From: Amoebophrya sp. A120
Taxonomy: Eukaryota; Sar; Dinophyceae; Syndiniales; Amoebophryaceae
Reading direction: 5' to 3'
Assembly (NCBI GenBank): GCA_905178155.1
Contig: CAJINV010000007.1
Location: 606,358-670,357, forward strand
DNA length: 64,000 nt
In this document: positions 1-10,662 of the stretch, in pieces
Position numbering within the stretch: the stretch's first letter is position 1
Layout of the letters: every line of letters begins with the position of its first letter
The notes under the pieces: generated by a model
What the model was told of the DNA's origin: nothing
Database searches by the model: none
The model's input: only the letters and a program-made list of their open reading frames with translations
Made by a program: the position numbers and the translations under genes

Positions 1-546
1 CGCGCGGGTGGGTTGCTGGGCCAGGGTCTTGGGCCGTGGAGGAGGTTTTTCCTGCCTGATGCTGCCGCAGCTATTCGGGGGCAATCTCTGCATGCGCGAC
101 ATGTCTTTTTTCGTGTCAGCTGAGCGCCGCGGGTTCATGGACAAAACGCCCAAGCCGCCGCTATCCAATAAAAATCTTGATGTTGGGGCAGAAGTGATGG
201 AGTTTCATCTCTTGTGAAGACGAGTACAGAGACAGAGTAGCTCTGCATACACAAGAATAAAAAGGCCAAACACGCTGCTTTAAGCTGCAGCGTGGGCTGC
301 TTAGTACTAAATTTATGCAATGTAGTTCCGCATCGTTTTGCTTCGGTTCTTCTCCTTTCGGTACACTAAACTACAACCGAATCCGACGGTGTCACTGATT
401 TCCATCTCACGCACACTGCAAATGGTAAAACTGTTGCTGTTCTTCTGCAGACTCCAACTGAACTGTTTTTACACCTTTCACGAGGACAGCTAACTTCATT
501 CGCTCCACCACGACAAAGTAGATTTTTCCTTTCCATACCCTCCAGG
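1..546 (+). other. Upstream stretch with possible partial exon and intron end
   Basis: An open frame runs from 8 to 217 (about 69 codons, including LMLPQLFGGNLCMRDMSFF) and could be an exon of the next gene, but I see no clear donor. A pyrimidine-rich tract (about 513-544) ends in CAG at 544-546 and looks like an ordinary splice acceptor, so 220-546 is probably intron. Confidence 0.25.
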
Positions 547-3500
547 CAAGGAGTATGACCGCGGCGGTGGGATTGCACTACAGCGGGCTATCATTGAGTG
601 GGACAACTACATCTTCGACACGGGAGTAAGCATGCTGCAGAATGTGTACTACTCCGCCAAAGACGTTGCCGTTGGGGCTTTGATGCCTGGATCTTCTGCA
701 AATCAAGACGACGAAGCGGCGGGTGCTGCAACTTCAAAGTTGGCGCGCAAGCACCCGGAGAAGCGGAAGAAGTGGGCTGCGGTGACCCGGGTTGGGAACA
801 CCGATGGTGATGACAGCAAGAGCAACCCGGCGGACATGATCCCGCAAGACGCCGAGTTTTTGAATGAAGAGGGGACGACGAATGAAGCGGGTCGTGATTC
901 GAAACCGCGGAACTCTGACGACTCTACGTCAAGCCTTCAGAGGCATCTTCACTCAGCGTCCAGCTCCGCGCTGGAGAAGAAAAGCAAGGAGTTCTTGGCG
1001 GAGGAACAACAAGGTGCGAACGATGCTCGCGTCCGTGACAACGCTGATTCTGCTGGGCAAAATAATGCTGGGAAAAATGACGAACCTGAGTCCAAAGACC
1101 ATGATTACGATTCTTCGTGGGCTGGCAAAGTGTCGAGTTTCTTCCAAGCGGCCAGCGACGCGGTAATTGGAAGCTTTTTCCAGGTGGGAACCGCGAAAAC
1201 TACTGCGGAAAGTAGCGGCGACAAAAATCTTCACCAGAGCAAGGAGCGAGATCAGCAGCTGCTCCCGCAGCAGTCCTTTCTCGAAGAAACACTGCCACCC
1301 ACGAACAACATTGGCGTAATATCGACGCCGGCTCCGCAGTTTTCTCCGATTGGTTCGCCTTTGTTGGTGCCCGCAGGAGAAGGCACAACACCGTGGGAAC
1401 CTGCCTCTCCGGAGACTGCTTCGGGGGGGTTTCTCGAGCAGGTTTCGAGCGTGTTGCAGGCGGGGACTGATGCGGTTGGAAGTTTGTTTCAGAGAACCAG
1501 TGCGGTAGTGGGGCTTTCACCGGGTGATCATCAGCATGCACAGGTGGAGCAGGAGGCCGAGCTCTCTGTGAAGACGACCAGCACGACAGAAACGTCGCCT
1601 CATCCGCCGGCGCCGCGTGCGGAGGGTTGTCCGTCAGACGATCAAACTGTGGCATCAAGTGTATCGCACAGAAAAAAGCTAGCACTTCTCAACAGTGGTA
1701 AAAACGCATGATGCGTAATATCGAAATGCAGTTGCAATTGCACGCGAAAGACAATAAATACAATAGTTCAAAAAGATTGTGTTTGTGACGCGCACGGCCG
1801 TCGCATGACACTCTGCAAGACTGGTTTTTGTTCAGCACGGCTTGTCTCTTTTCTACTGAAGTTGAGATGCTAGTAGTTATATTCTGTACGATAAAACCAA
1901 AACGAAGCCGTGTTGACGACAGCCACAACGGAAACGTCGCCGCACCCGCCGGCACCACCTGCGGGAAGTTTCACAGAGCTGCGAAAGGACCGCGCGAAAC
2001 CAAGTTTGGATCCCAGTAAGAACGAGAATGCCAACGCGGACCAGGAGCTACGGACGTACAAACGCCACATGGGTGCTGCTATCGAGAAGGTGAAGGGGAT
2101 GGATCGAGCGCGGCGCAAACTGCAACGAAAATTGGAGTACCCAGAACTACGTGAGTTTGTCCAGTTGCGGGAAAGCAGGGCGAATAAAGAACAAGAAGCA
2201 GAGCGTGCAAATAAAGCAGGCTCTGAGACGAGCGGAGAGCGAGGACCAAGTGATCATGCAGAACCAGCAGCAGCGGGAAACGCAAATCTGACTCGTCTTC
2301 AGGTGGAGATGTGCAAACTCGGGCCCAGCGTTGCCGGGCTGGTTCCCATCGAGCATTTTTTTGTCACGTTTTACAAAGAAAATTCACCGGTTGATGTTGG
2401 TGCCCAAGCCGCCAAGGGCCATACCCGTATCGTGGTTGCGGAGTATGAGGGAAGCGGTTTGGATATCGCCACCCTGGACCAGCTTGACCACGAGCAGGCG
2501 GATTCGAGTATTTCCATCTACCAGGGCAAAAGGCGGAAGTACAGCAGCATCAACAATCCGGGGTTCTTTGGCATTGAAACGTGGACGGACGACTTGGACG
2601 CCTATAAGGAAAAACCTGAAGAGAAGAAGAAAAAGGCAAAGTCCCTTATTTGTTTGGGCATGGTCCCTGACAGCACCCCCCAAGCCGCATTGATACAACG
2701 ACAAGGTCTGGGTGATGAAATTCCTTATGATGTGGGCACCTCGGGTCCGAAACAAAACGAGTTCAGGTTATACTCATTCGATGATCCTGTTGAGATTAAG
2801 GACCTGGTTGGGCTTGTGGGTCAGACGATGGGGTATGGGTGGAATGAAGATTACTCACTCAAGGGATCGCAACTGTCAACACTTTGTAAATGCGATTGTG
2901 AATCTTTTTTCTCCGCGACGGTACAACATATCTGTGCAGACACGAGCCCTGTCAAACACGGTACTAAATATCGTAGTGCCAGATCATGTGGTACCTGCGG
3001 AAAGGGTAGACACTGACGGATTGAGAAACCAGCTGAAAAAGAATTTGCTCCATCTGCTGGAGACTCTCCGTGATACAGTTACAGTTCAGGAAAAACATTC
3101 GCAAGGTGGGAGTACCAGTGGAATGCCTGCAAAAAGCAAAGTTCCACTGCACAAGCTTTGGAAGGACGAAGAAATGCGCAAGTTTGATCAGCTGCTTGAA
3201 GAAAATAAGCTCTCATATGAAAAAGGGGAGAAGATGGAACACGAACGAGAAGCGATCTCCGTAGTGGCTGATCCGCAGTTGATGACTCTGTTCGGTAAAA
3301 TAGTCACAGAATCAGAAAAGTCACTCCTTGCGCAGGAACACACAGAAGCATCAGACCACGCTCCAGTCGACGAGGACAAGAAGAAGCTGGGTGTTTATGC
3401 TCACGCGATGGACACAATCTGTCGGGCTTCAAGTGACATGGTGCGGGATCGTTTGAAATTCGCACCAGATCCGAGCGCAATAAAAGTGCAGCGCCGCTAT

Positions 3501-3888
3501 GCGTGCGAACTTTCCCGGGCTATGCGGACGGCAATTGAATCGGACACGGCCGAAAGCAGATTGGAAAGATTTGCCGCTGATGACAAAGCAAGGGAGAAAA
3601 CTGCGACACTTGACAGAACATGGACTCCGTGGCTCCTCGATCCTTTCCCTTCGTCTCCTCGATCCTATGACAGCTGGACCCCTTCCCCTTCGTCGGACGG
3701 GAGCGCATCAAAAAAATGCAGCCGCAGATGGATGTCAGAAGTAGATTACTATTATTTTTTTGATTTTTTGTCCTATTTAATAGGAGAAAAAGGAGACGGG
3801 CGTGAGCGCTATTTCCTGTGGGAGCGCTGCGAAGTGCGGAAGTGGTACATCGTCAGCGGATATGGATACAAGTGGCTGGCCTAAGTGA
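547..3888 (+). CDS. Possible LRAT/PPPDE-type cysteine protein, frame broken once (5' partial)
   Basis: Exons 547-1697, 1908-3740 and 3784-3888 join in phase; the start lies upstream, because the frame is open from the acceptor. The N-terminal part is acidic and low in complexity, with two similar amphipathic helices (VSSFFQAASDAVIGSFF near 1130 and VSSVLQAGTDAVGSLF near 1443). The middle is better ordered: VPIEHFFVTFY (about 2341), WNEDYSL (about 2840) and RNCQHFVNAIVN (2868-2903). An upstream His followed by N-C-x-H-F is the layout of the LRAT/PPPDE branch of papain/NlpC-like thiol enzymes, so a hydrolase or acyltransferase is possible; this rests on motif shape only. A charged helical tail follows. 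The frame shifts by one base at GGG 2863-2865; dropping one G links DYSL to K-D-RNCQHF. This is a sequencing error, a pseudogene lesion or recoding. Confidence 0.55.
1698..1907 (+). other. Spliceosomal GT-AG intron
   Basis: GTAAAA at 1698 and AG at 1906-1907. Removing it joins phase 1 to phase 2 (G|CC gives Ala) and connects ALLNS to AVLTTATTETSPHPPAPPAG. The phrase TETSPHPPAP also stands just before the intron (about 1577), so both sides of the intron carry a repeat of it. Confidence 0.7.
3741..3783 (+). other. Probable 43-nt GT-AG intron
   Basis: A strongly AT-rich stretch starts GTAGATTACT and ends TTTAATAG. Removing it shifts the frame into a hydrophilic end (EEKKETGVSAISCGS, stop TGA 3886-3888). 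Reading through also stays open to 3884, but gives an atypical aromatic-rich tail (YYYFFDF). Confidence 0.45.
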
Positions 3889-4888
3889 AAATGACGGATG
3901 TATTTTGATCAATACAATTCTATTGTTCGGGCACTTGTTCAGCTACTGACTCAGTTTTCACTTACCGCGTGATTTCACTAGTAGTGCTGGGAGGAGCCGA
4001 ATCATCCTGCGTGATTCTAGTATTGTTTGTTCTGGTATTCGTTTCCGTGCTTCACATTGATTGTGCTGATGTGGTGTTGATTGTTTTTTGTCGAGAGGAC
4101 TACATTTTATTTGAAGCTGTTATTTAAGGAAGACAGGCGATCTTCATCTTCTACGGAAAGGTCGCCGTCTTGTCCTAAATTAGATTTGGAAATGTAACGT
4201 CGGATTCGCGCACACGCACCTTCTGTTGCTTTGATTGTTCGTGTGCCTTCGTTTTGCAAGAGCAAGTAGCAGATAAATTCATTGGTGTTGAAGAACATGC
4301 AAGATATTCTTCAGCTTTTGCGAAGATGGCTTTTTCTGTAGTTCTGTTTCTTCCATCAAGGCGAACGTTCAAATTGCAGTTTCAGTGAATCTTCGGTCTG
4401 GTCAATGCGCGTCTAGTACATCGCGAGGCGATGGTGGTCGTTCTCGTCCATTATCGTACATCTTGATCTTGGTTCATGTCTTCGTTCATGTCTTCGTTCA
4501 TGTCGTCGTTTATGTCTTCGTTCATCGTCGCAAATGCAGGAACAGTCGATACATCTTTAATTCAAAACTTGTACTGGATTTCTTCCTGGACACAAGTATC
4601 TATTCTTGGATCCAATTTGTTTTAATATGATCTGATGTCGGACGAGTCGCTCACGCTCGACCTCCGACCGTGTGTTGCTTTGCACCCCTAGTGTCTTACC
4701 GACAAAAGAGCCAACAGGCATGTAGCCGCTAAGACCCCGTCAATTAGTACCCGTTGTGGGAAATCTAATTAGATCTTCTACCGCTACTAGAAGGGTGACT
4801 GTGTTTATTGAACTTGAGTCTCGTGTAGTTGTGGAGCGCGAATGCCCCTAGCCGCAATTTACGTCAGAAAACGTCTCCGAGGTGCAAA
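3889..4888. other. Intergenic region
   Basis: AT-rich, with only short open frames. It holds the 12-bp tandem repeat listed separately. I see no recognisable promoter; dinoflagellate core promoters are poorly defined. Confidence 0.5.
4473..4524. repeat. 12-bp tandem repeat
   Basis: TTCATGTCTTCG is repeated about four times with small changes, upstream of the 4889 gene. Confidence 0.8.
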
Positions 4889-7800
4889 ATGGCAGCAAAG
4901 TTATCTCCGGGGATAATTGCAATTCTGTCTTCGCTGGAGCTGGGGTCCTACCACACCAACAACAATTCGTATAGCCCAGCCCCAGCACGCCCCTGTACGA
5001 CAACGATTCTTGTGCAGGCCCTAAAAGCGGTCCGCCGGCAAACCAGGAGGACGCACAGCAAGAACCTCTCGCAAACTGGACGGAGCAGGCAACATGACAC
5101 TACTTCTCAGGCGGTACAAAATAAATCCAAGACCATTCTGGACACACGACCAGCACATTTTTCCCTGCTGGCTCGTAGCTCGCGCGAGGACAGCACTAGG
5201 AGTACACGAGGTGTTGAAGGGAACCACGACGAGCAACCGCTGTTACGGCGAGCGCGTAACCCGCCAGCACATGAAGATGCAACCGAAACCGTCTTGGGCA
5301 GAAACGAAATAGCAAACGACCTCAAGCCCACCTCCTTCTGTGCGGGCGGATCGTGCGAGGGCGGGATAATTGCGCCAGAAAAGCCCAAACAGCTCCATAC
5401 CTACGACGAGGCGCGGGGTTTGCTGTTAGACGGAGCAACAGGAAGGATCATCGGAAAGAAGAGAGAGGGGAGCAATCAGATCGTCGATGTGGTGAACAAG
5501 AACTCCATGGTCGTCATAGGCACGATTGACCCAGCATCCGGGAATATAATCAGCGCTGCTACTGGCGAGGTAATCGGGTCTAGAACCGGAACAATAGAAA
5601 CACTAGACAGCGCAGCGGTTTCTGTAGCTTCACGGAACGCTGGTGATGGGTTTCCGACCACAGGAAACGGAGCTGTACAGCCTCAGACACGTGCAGCCGG
5701 TGATAACAAGCGAAACGACCAAAATCTGCAACAGAGCGCAGAGAAGACGACGAAACTTTCCCAACCACTTACTACCACGACCACCAAACTGCCGTTAGTT
5801 TTGCCAGAAAGCGAGATGGGGTACGGCGCTACAGCGTATTCTTGGCTTCTAGGCCCGAACCCGACGGGACGCTCTGTTGTGCACCCAAGTGTGGATAGGA
5901 GATATCCAATCATGCGGGAAGACACGCTCTCCCTGCACGCTTGCCCCCTGGACGTGTGCGTCTTTTTCCGAGTAGTAGGGACTTCAATTACGCCTAGTAC
6001 CCCAGAGGCGAGCTTGAACAAGATGTCTACTGCTCAGGAAATAAAGAATTTAGCTGCAGCAGGACCATTCGGCTGGCTCGGGGCGGATCGCGAGCGGCAG
6101 CAAATGGAAGTGCTAGATGCGGCCAGCGATTTGGGCGATAAGACTGTGCAGGCAAAGGGATGTTGGTATTTGTCGAAGCGAGTAGAGGTGGGGAAGAGTA
6201 ATAAAGATTCTCAACCTGCTGGAAAACAAGACGATCCTGATGTTGCTATTGATCCAGCAAGAGCTGCTGCTGCGATCGATCCAGCAAGACAGAATCGTGA
6301 TCCAGCAACACAACGTGTTCTACAAGCCGACGAGTACTTTATCAAGCACTGGGACAGTGGGGCGTTTTTGGATTTTGCCGGTATAGAAGAAACACCACCA
6401 GCAACTGTAAATAGCGGCGGCGGAGAACAAGAAGTTTCATTAGCTGCTGCGGCTGTACAACGAGTTCCTGACTTCACCTTCCCAGACAGTCTCTCCGCGG
6501 GCTCCTTCACCTTTGTTCGACCGGACGGGAGGAGCGATTCAGGCAATACAGCCGGTACAGCACCAGCTATTACAAGTACAACATTGAAAGTCCGGCCAAT
6601 CAACTTGCGTAAGGATGGGGCCGCTGGCAGCAATTACAGTATCCGCGACCGATTCGGAAATGCCGCTTGCTACCCGAGAGTGGAAACTTGGTCGATGACG
6701 AGTTCTTTATTGAGCACGACAAATAACTATGACATAACGGACGACCAGGTCCAGGAGCAACAGGAAGCAATAGCAAACGGGAATAATAGAAACGAAAACC
6801 CAAGCGCAAACCCCGCCGCAGCTTTAGCCCAGCAAATAGTCAACATGTACGCGCAGTTCAAGGGCGTTAGCTGCTTAGCCGGCGTCCCGTTTTACCTGAT
6901 GTCCCACCGGTCGCACGCGTTGATAGTCGACAAAGATGCCATGGGAGGGGAGGTCAATGAAGTCGCCCTTGACCCGAAGAAGCATCGGAAACCGGCGAAG
7001 GGGAAGTTTGTTTTCCTAAACGCCGGGCCGGACCTGGCTGGAGGGGACGACTCCGTTCAAAAAATGAAGAATCAAAATGCGAATCGGTACAGCCTGAAAG
7101 CCGTTGTCGCCGACGCGTACCTTCAGATCAAGAAAAACGACCTGAAACAAGTTCACTGGTCCGGCAGTGAAGAGGAAAATGAGAAAATTTACGGCTCTCC
7201 CGGTCTCTTCCATCCCCCCGACACTTTTTACCCGGACGGCCTCACCTGGGAGATTGTTGGCCGCGGCGCGCGGGGAATGGCTAGTAAGGTCTGTATCAAA
7301 GCGACGTTTGCGAATGATTTTCACGGCGAAGGCGGGGGGAAAAAGGCCGTGTATCTACAAGATTTCGTGCACGGGGGGGACAACGAAGGGCCGCGGAATA
7401 ATTGGCACACATCGGACGCTTTCGTCAACTACTGTGGCAGTTGGGAGGAATGGAGCTTAGTGCCGGTTGAAGACGATGATGGCAACATCAAGGACGGCAC
7501 AGAGGGTACCAGTACAGGGAACAACAGGAAGATCTGTCAGGAACTGGAGTTAACCACGACGACTACAACAACCACGACCACGACGGTTTTCTCTGGGACT
7601 GCCGTGCCGCAGGAAACTGGGAGTGTAGCAGTTGTAGTTGCAGCTGGTCGTGCCAATAGTAGCAATTCTAGCATTATGTCATGGTCCACATCTGACCGCG
7701 TCGACCTCGAAACAACTGGTAGGAACCCTGGAAGAACATCTAATTCATCATCTTCAGCTCAGTCTATCGCCTCCAGCTCTGATAGAGTAATTGGCGACCT

Positions 7801-9265
7801 GCAACGAGGCAGGAGTGATCGTACCGTGGGGGTGGAATCGTCTTCGCAACAAGGAGAAGTTTCAGACACAGGAAACGCCAACACGACAGTAAAAGCACGA
7901 CTCGTGCCCCCTTGCAAGGAACTCGTCAACGGTACGGTACGAAACGGAAAGAACTTGAATACCACTACAAACGCGTGCCACTACAACTCGACGAACAAAA
8001 CAGATCCACCACAGCAAGAAACCCGAGGCGACCGGCAAAAAGCCACCCTGTTCGGCCTCCCTCTCCCTTTCCCCATTGTCGTGCTGGTGATTATCTTTAT
8101 CGGACTCTGCTGCGCTTTTTTCACGATCACCTGCTGGCTTTGCGGGAGCTCCAGTTGTTGCTCTTGGGGAAAGAAAAAAGCCGAAGAAGAAGCACTGGAT
8201 GCGATCCTAGCTCCTTTGGAAAAGAAGTACAATAACCGGAGGAGCCAGAGTGGCCGGGATTTGTCAGCAAAGAGCAAGAAGCCAAAAAGAAAAAAAACCC
8301 TACCGCCTGGCGGCGCAGGTCTAGCAGGAGGGGATCAACATCCTCGTACTATCGGCGGTACTGGCACTGCATCTGATACTTCTAACACAGCTGGCGGCGG
8401 TGCGAGTGACAGATCGTCCAAAAGTAGTACGTTGGCCGCGTCCGATAGACCGCCGTCGACTTTCATTGGGGCGAGGACACCATCACCGGCTCTTGACTCC
8501 GAACAAATTTTTGGACAAACTGCAACACTTCCAGGAACAACGACAACAGCGAAGACGAAAAAGAAAAAAAGCACTAGCAAAGAATCTACTTCTACGCCGT
8601 CCGTGGCCATTGTAAGTTTCGGAGACCAAAGTAATAAAACTTCATCAACAGCTGGAAATGGAGATGTTGGAAGCAAGTCGATAATAATCGGCGGGACCGT
8701 GTCTTCTAATAACTCCAACGATCAGATGAAGTTTTACCCGTCGCAAGTAGCAGTCAATAATTCTGCCGAGACCAGTGGAAGTAGTGCGACGATAGTTACG
8801 AAGGCGTGCAACGAGAGCCATAGCGGAACTACAAGTGGGGGCAGTATTAAAAACGCCAACGATAAGGGAAGCAAAGAGCTGCAAGAACACCATCTCCAAA
8901 GCAGTTCGCTTTCTTCTGCAAGTTTCGATTACACGGAACAGCAGAAGCTTGCGATGCTCCAGGCCAACCAAATGCCAGGCTTAGCGGGAATCAGTAATGA
9001 GCTCGTGGAGTCCGCAAAATTTGGAGCAGAAGATGCAGATCATGTTGATCATATAATTAGCGGTTCCCAGGTAGAAGAACAAGTGCGGACATCTACTTCC
9101 AGAGGGAGTTTGTTGTCTGGAGAACGTCGTGTAGGTGCAAATGTGCCGGACTTCGCTAGACAAGAAAAAGAAGAAGTTGTAGTAGTAGACCAGAAAAAGG
9201 AGGAGAAACTCAACATTGCAAGCTTCGGGGGCTCGGGGGACGCGAGTCGGGAGGAACATTTCTAG
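4889..9265 (+). CDS. Single-pass membrane protein, 1458 residues, intronless
   Basis: One continuous frame. The first ATG is at 4889 (MAAKLSPGIIAILSSLELG); the frame opens 20 codons earlier without an ATG. The mildly hydrophobic N-terminus could be a signal peptide or anchor. Ordered, Cys-containing blocks lie at about 5800-6100 and 6590-7480; the second ends GSWEEWSLVPV, a pattern also seen at the end of beta-trefoil repeats, although that resemblance is weak. A Thr run (about 7548) leads to a Ser/Asn-rich stalk with many N-x-S/T sites, then one membrane span (IVVLVIIFIGLCCAFFTITC, about 8080) followed by Cys and Lys, as expected for a stop-transfer. The tail (about 370 residues) is low-complexity Ser/Thr/Lys. 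Topology suggests type I, with ectodomain outside. No introner is present, unlike the larger genes downstream. Function unknown. Confidence 0.8.
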   Translation: MAAKLSPGIIAILSSLELGSYHTNNNSYSPAPARPCTTTILVQALKAVRRQTRRTHSKNLSQTGRSRQHDTTSQAVQNKSKTILDTRPAHFSLLARSSREDSTRSTRGVEGNHDEQPLLRRARNPPAHEDATETVLGRNEIANDLKPTSFCAGGSCEGGIIAPEKPKQLHTYDEARGLLLDGATGRIIGKKREGSNQIVDVVNKNSMVVIGTIDPASGNIISAATGEVIGSRTGTIETLDSAAVSVASRNAGDGFPTTGNGAVQPQTRAAGDNKRNDQNLQQSAEKTTKLSQPLTTTTTKLPLVLPESEMGYGATAYSWLLGPNPTGRSVVHPSVDRRYPIMREDTLSLHACPLDVCVFFRVVGTSITPSTPEASLNKMSTAQEIKNLAAAGPFGWLGADRERQQMEVLDAASDLGDKTVQAKGCWYLSKRVEVGKSNKDSQPAGKQDDPDVAIDPARAAAAIDPARQNRDPATQRVLQADEYFIKHWDSGAFLDFAGIEETPPATVNSGGGEQEVSLAAAAVQRVPDFTFPDSLSAGSFTFVRPDGRSDSGNTAGTAPAITSTTLKVRPINLRKDGAAGSNYSIRDRFGNAACYPRVETWSMTSSLLSTTNNYDITDDQVQEQQEAIANGNNRNENPSANPAAALAQQIVNMYAQFKGVSCLAGVPFYLMSHRSHALIVDKDAMGGEVNEVALDPKKHRKPAKGKFVFLNAGPDLAGGDDSVQKMKNQNANRYSLKAVVADAYLQIKKNDLKQVHWSGSEEENEKIYGSPGLFHPPDTFYPDGLTWEIVGRGARGMASKVCIKATFANDFHGEGGGKKAVYLQDFVHGGDNEGPRNNWHTSDAFVNYCGSWEEWSLVPVEDDDGNIKDGTEGTSTGNNRKICQELELTTTTTTTTTTTVFSGTAVPQETGSVAVVVAAGRANSSNSSIMSWSTSDRVDLETTGRNPGRTSNSSSSAQSIASSSDRVIGDLQRGRSDRTVGVESSSQQGEVSDTGNANTTVKARLVPPCKELVNGTVRNGKNLNTTTNACHYNSTNKTDPPQQETRGDRQKATLFGLPLPFPIVVLVIIFIGLCCAFFTITCWLCGSSSCCSWGKKKAEEEALDAILAPLEKKYNNRRSQSGRDLSAKSKKPKRKKTLPPGGAGLAGGDQHPRTIGGTGTASDTSNTAGGGASDRSSKSSTLAASDRPPSTFIGARTPSPALDSEQIFGQTATLPGTTTTAKTKKKKSTSKESTSTPSVAIVSFGDQSNKTSSTAGNGDVGSKSIIIGGTVSSNNSNDQMKFYPSQVAVNNSAETSGSSATIVTKACNESHSGTTSGGSIKNANDKGSKELQEHHLQSSSLSSASFDYTEQQKLAMLQANQMPGLAGISNELVESAKFGAEDADHVDHIISGSQVEEQVRTSTSRGSLLSGERRVGANVPDFARQEKEEVVVVDQKKEEKLNIASFGGSGDASREEHF

Positions 9266-10662
9266 CTGGTGTTAAAACGTCCCCGCATTCGGGATTTCCA
9301 CTCCATTTTCAGATCGTAATATCAGTCCCATAATAAATTCCAAAACATGAAGATGAAGCGAATTCGATCCAATCCCGTACTACTGTACACGTACAGGAAG
9401 TGTGCTAAATAAAAAGGCCAGGCTCATCGATCCGAATATAGCTGGATGAATTGCGGAAAGAGTGCCAGCGTATTCGCCTTCGATTTTAGGATTGCACTTT
9501 CTGGCGACGTCGGCGAGTTGATGCTTAGCACGTGTTCGGCCGCATAAGTTCATCTTTCCAGTGATCTGAAGAAGTAGTAATAGATCCTTCTTGATGTCGT
9601 GTGTCTCTTTCAAATACCGAAACAACAAGCAAAAAGATTTTCCGGGTCCTGATCCTTTTCTTTTCATGTGGGTCTTTGAAGCTTTGGAACCAGCATTCGG
9701 TAGTGAGATGATCCGATCAAGAGGGAAGCACTTTACGTTTATTTGTATGTTAATCAATGATCCAGCTTCACCTCCTGCGCTTTGACGATCCAGATCATTT
9801 ATTCATCTTCAGAAAGATTGAGAATGACATCTGTTGGTCGTGTGCTGGTAACGTCGAAAAAACAAAGTGCCACTCCCGTATTCGCAACATCCCGACCGCT
9901 AAAGAGTGTACAGCCCGTGTTGTTGGGCCTCTTTCCACCGAGGTGCAAGAAGAATTTTGATTCGCTTGAATTCTTTCTATGCACGAACTTCGAGTATTTT
10001 CTCGATACTCCTTGTCGATTCGACACTCCATGCCGATGAATTTTCGAACCCAAAATTGTAGGAACGAAGTGTGAAGATGCTGAGCGCTGACTTTTCGACA
10101 AGAGTTTGAATAGAGCAGCAATATCACCTCGAAAATTTCGAATGTGTGACTTGTATGAACCTTTGATATGTCATCCGTTCGTTGTAATCGTTATCGTGTT
10201 GATTCGTAATTTGATACTCGGAATTTTCTAATATACCAATCTTTGTAAGTATAACTTGTAAAGGTATTGAAGCGGTACTCACATGGATTCACGATATACG
10301 AAAACTCTATAAAGACGACTTTTCCGCTGAAAACAAGATCGCAAAATGATACTTAACAATGTCCGCTCTTGTATGATTTTGAACTATATGATTGTTTCGC
10401 GACAGTATTTCGTTCCGGTTTGACTTTGACTTTTATGGAGCGAGAACCGCACGAAGTGACAGGAACTTCATCTTCCGCTCTGTGCTGGTTGCTTTTATTC
10501 CAACTGTGAACGAGAAGAAACCAACCGTGTATTCTTGTTCGACGCGCAGGAGTAGAACTACTTGGTTCACGCCACAACCACCTAACCGCCTTCCTGTACA
10601 ACTGCCAGCCTGTCGCAGCAGGAGCCAAGTTCGTCTTCACACGACCAACGACCTCAAAGATA
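9266..10662. other. Intergenic region
   Basis: About 1.4 kb, AT-rich. Short frames exist on both strands (longest 9380-9757 minus, 125 codons), but none shows convincing protein character. No introner TIRs seen. Confidence 0.5.

Noticed and set aside
9380-9757. 125-codon minus-strand frame as a gene
   Set aside because: AT-rich intergenic context and no domain or conserved-looking motif; not enough support.
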